The notes under the pieces were generated by a model, which was given only the letters and a program-made list of their open reading frames with translations, was not told where the DNA came from and did not search any database. 41,865 nucleotides of DNA, taken from positions 1 through 41,865 of the forward strand of contig NZ_JACHXY010000005.1 in assembly GCF_014192415.1 (NCBI RefSeq), in the 5' to 3' direction. Origin of the DNA: Microbacterium proteolyticum (GTDB lineage: Bacteria > Actinomycetota > Actinomycetes > Actinomycetales > Microbacteriaceae). Positions within the stretch are counted from its first letter, which is position 1; every line of letters begins with the position of its first letter. The translations under genes and the position numbers were made by a program. Positions 40,166-41,865 of the stretch are shown here, in pieces.

Positions 40166-40191
40166 CGTTCCCGTGGGGCCTGACCGTGCGA

Positions 40192-40410
40192 TCAGACGTC
40201 CGCGTCCTCGTCCTCTTCGGGGTTGAAATTAGAGGCGGTGTCGGAGTGTCCTGCGGCGATTCCGTTCGGGTGGGGCGGGATGGTGCCGTCGCTGCCGAGG
40301 CCGCCAGACTTCTCAGTGCCGCTTTCTGAGGTGGGCACCTCGACGCCAGCCCCTTCGAAGGCGTCAGGGTTGGAGGAGAGCTGGGATGAGTCGCTGGTGT
40401 TGGAGGTCAT
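40192..40410 (-). CDS. Small acidic protein, unknown function
   Basis: A 72-residue protein rich in Ser, Gly and acidic residues (SNTSDSSQLSSNPDAFEGA, end NFNPEEDEDADV) that looks intrinsically disordered. AAGGAA stands nine bases before the ATG at 40410. No family is recognised. It lies in a run of small minus-strand genes between 39977 and 41252. Confidence 0.5.
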   Translation of the reverse strand: MTSNTSDSSQLSSNPDAFEGAGVEVPTSESGTEKSGGLGSDGTIPPHPNGIAAGHSDTASNFNPEEDEDADV

Positions 40411-40441
40411 GAGTCTTGTTCCTTGTTGGTGGTGCGGGATC

Positions 40442-40756
40442 TCAACGGCGCCGGAGGAGCGCCATCGCGGCAGCGATTGCAAGAGCGACTGCCCCGGTGG
40501 TGAGGATGGTCCGTCGCAGGTTTCGGCGGATGGTGATGCCTGCTCGCGTGGTTGCTGCGAGCACTATGTCGATGGCGTTTGTCGCTGGCTCTGACGTGGC
40601 GTCGACAGCCAGCGAGACTGTGTCGCCCACTTTCTCCGCTGCCCCGCGATTGTCACCCTGACCCGTGCAGGACCCGTTGTCGCGTCGCAACGCGTCGGTC
40701 GCGCGGTTCGTGTGGTCCTTCGCCGTCTTCGCGGCGTCTGCGTCTGAAGTGCTCAC
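40442..40756 (-). CDS. Small protein with C-terminal membrane helix
   Basis: A 104-residue protein. The N-terminal 70 residues are polar and alanine-rich, and the end is a membrane helix (TILTTGAVALAIAAAMALL) followed by RRR, the layout of a tail-anchored protein or DUF883/ElaB-like coat. The GTG at 40756 is the best start by composition, but it has no clear ribosome-binding site, and 40822 is possible. Confidence 0.5.
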   Translation of the reverse strand: MSTSDADAAKTAKDHTNRATDALRRDNGSCTGQGDNRGAAEKVGDTVSLAVDATSEPATNAIDIVLAATTRAGITIRRNLRRTILTTGAVALAIAAAMALLRRR

Positions 40757-40910
40757 GAGACGAACCCTGAGCCAGCCGGTCGCTGAGTGAGACTTGGTGC
40801 CTTCTCGGCCGTCCCGGCCCAAGTCGATCCCAGGGGTGGTCGGCTAGGAACCGGGCGAGGTTTCGTGTGGCGTGACCGGGCGGTCGACGACGGGCGGCGG
40901 TGGGGAGGGG

Positions 40911-41252
40911 TCATCGCTTGGTGGCCATTTCGCCGTGCGCTCGCTCCTGCTCTTCCCAGTGCGTGGCGCTCAGCATGACACCTCCGGAGGAGTTCGCCTG
41001 GTTGGCGAGGAACTTGAGGTAGAGAGGGTTGAGGCGGTGCGGCTCGACTGTGTCATAAGAGAAGCGCATTTGGATCGCTGGCTGCAGCCACAGGGTGACG
41101 CGGCCGGTGTCCGCCCCAGCCGCGGGGGTCCAGGTCATCGTGAACGATTCCCCACGCCGCATCTTGGTCGCGATGACGACCTGCAGGTAGTTGAGAAGCC
41201 GGTCGTCCATGTGGAGGGGCTGGTGGTCAGTGCCGTAGAACAGCTGGCCCAT
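40911..41252 (-). CDS. DUF7882-like conserved protein
   Basis: A 113-residue cytosolic protein that begins MGQLFYGTDHQPLHMDDRLL and continues LQVVIATKMRRGESFTMTW, a pattern common to small proteins of Microbacteriaceae annotated as DUF7882. The function is unknown. GAAGGA lies six bases before the ATG. It is divergent from the sigma factor gene across a 131-bp space. Confidence 0.75.
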   Translation of the reverse strand: MGQLFYGTDHQPLHMDDRLLNYLQVVIATKMRRGESFTMTWTPAAGADTGRVTLWLQPAIQMRFSYDTVEPHRLNPLYLKFLANQANSSGGVMLSATHWEEQERAHGEMATKR

Positions 41253-41383
41253 TGAAGTCCTTCTGGTGCAGTAGAGGTCGCGTCAAGGTTGCGGCCGTGC
41301 CGCGGGAGCAATCTGGGTTGCTCTACAAGTAAGAGCACGCCACCAGCCATATCGTCACAAAAAAGGTGTGACAAAGTTGGGCG

Positions 41384-41773
41384 GTGACCTCAGACCGCGT
41401 CAGCGCAGCGTTGCTGGCCTCCGCAGACGAGACCCTCGTGGCTCGATGCGTCGCCGGTGACACCGCGGCCTTTGCTGTTCTGGTGCGCCGTCACTCGCCC
41501 CTCCTGCGCGTGCTCATCACCCGCATCGTGGGAAGCGCGACCGAGGCGGACGACGTCGTGCAAGATTCCTTCGTCATCGCGTGGCGAGAGATGGCGAACC
41601 TCCGCGACGGCTCCGCGGTCCGCGCCTGGCTCGTCCGCATCTGCACGCGACAGGCATACGCGCTGCTACGCAAGCGCCCCGCTGACCTCGAGCTCGCCGT
41701 CTCCGAGGCGGCACCCGCAACCGCAGGGCAGCCGGAGACACAGGCTGTCCGCAACGCACAGCTTCGCGCCCTA
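41384..41773 (+). pseudogene. ECF sigma factor truncated by IS
   Basis: The first 130 codons of an RNA polymerase sigma-70 family ECF factor. Region 2 is complete (LLRVLITRIVGSATEADDVV, QDSFVIAWREM, RAWLVRICTRQAYALLRKRP), with the -10-recognition helix. The frame is interrupted by the IS end at 41774 before region 4, which reads the -35 element, so normal promoter recognition is lost. In-frame readthrough into the IS would add about 25 residues. GTG 41384 lacks an obvious ribosome-binding site. Confidence 0.85.
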
Positions 41774-41865
41774 GGGCGCGTTGCTAAATCCTGTTCCGCA
41801 GGGGCGGGGCGATCCTTGAAGCGTGTCGCGAGATGTCATCACAGATGAGGCGTGGGAGCTGATCA
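41774..41865 (+). mobile_element. Left end of an IS5-family insertion sequence
   Basis: The left inverted repeat begins GGGCGCGTTGCTAAATCC at 41774 and matches the right end at 93 in inverted orientation at 15 of 18 positions. CTA precedes it, so TA is present on both outer flanks. The transposase gene starts 49 bases in and runs off the window. Confidence 0.85.
41823..41865 (+). CDS. IS5-family transposase, N-terminal fragment
   Basis: The first 14 codons, from GTG, read MSRDVITDEAWELI, typical of the start of IS5-family (IS427-like) transposases, where ITDEQWELI-type sequences precede a helix-turn-helix. Translation continues past the edge. It could be the same gene whose last 26 codons are at 3-83 if the molecule is circular. 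Confidence 0.85.
   Translation, partial: MSRDVITDEAWELI

Noticed and set aside
1..41865. Conjugation or mobilisation genes
   Set aside because: No relaxase, coupling protein or type IV secretion motif was found on either strand. The inverted repeat at 37214-37273 alone is not enough to call a transfer origin.

Overview
The window is high-GC DNA with actinobacterial gene content. A Microbacteriaceae host (Microbacterium or a relative) is most likely. The evidence is the GC-rich codon use and small families typical of that group: DUF7882-, DUF6804- and DUF4307-like proteins, a GRPSKGER DNA-binding protein and RHH-type ParB partners. A primase-type replication protein, two parAB loci and a RES/Xre toxin-antitoxin locus make this a plasmid (or plasmid-derived) segment whose cargo is metal resistance.

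Layout. (1) 1-93 and 41774-41865 are the two ends of an IS5-family element in the same orientation. The left end cuts merB and the right end cuts an ECF sigma factor gene. (2) 94-2156 is a mercury locus: merA and truncated merB on the minus strand, divergent from merR across a classic MerR operator. (3) 2337-3906 is a cadmium operon, cmtR-like regulator, cadD and lspA, with overlapping start and stop codons and a strong terminator. (4) 3946-11754 is a CsoR-controlled copper operon on the minus strand: csoR, copZ, copA (CPC), copB (CPH), a Csp-type copper-storage protein, a DUF6153-like protein, a DUF305 lipoprotein and a BNR-like lipoprotein. (5) 11830-12851 is a second CmtR-like regulator with a cation diffusion facilitator. 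(6) 12926-29058 is a long minus-strand series. It starts with an ArsR regulator and a CDF transporter and continues with a DsbA-like protein, a CzcO-like flavoprotein, LspA, TlpA/ResA, CcdA, ResB, CtaG, Lnt, CopC, an M23 peptidase, a DUF4307 protein, CcsB and a CopD-CtaG fusion. (7) 29098-29523 is a decayed relic of the DUF305/lipoprotein junction in region 4. (8) 30324-34183 holds two partition loci back to back (parA1 frameshifted, parA2 intact) around a region rich in inverted repeats. (9) 34393-37273 is the replication gene, a small leader ORF with a strong Shine-Dalgarno sequence, a large hairpin, and a GRPSKGER-type DNA-binding protein beside a 19-bp inverted repeat. (10) 37462-39427 is a RES toxin with two paralogous antitoxins. 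(11) 39711-41773 holds small hypothetical genes and the broken sigma gene.

How it works together (inference). Cytosolic metals are sensed by MerR, CsoR and three ArsR/CmtR-type repressors. Metal is exported by two P-type ATPases, CadD and two CDF pumps, or stored by Csp. Region 6 appears to supply extracytoplasmic functions: haem attachment to c-type cytochromes, thiol-disulfide exchange, copper delivery, and maturation of the lipoproteins (TlpA, DUF305, BNR-like) encoded on the same DNA. No cytochrome or oxidase structural gene is present, so the clients are probably elsewhere. Four metalloregulator genes each have a -10-like hexamer exactly six bases before the start codon, suggesting leaderless mRNAs. 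I saw no tRNA, rRNA, CRISPR array, relaxase or conjugation genes.
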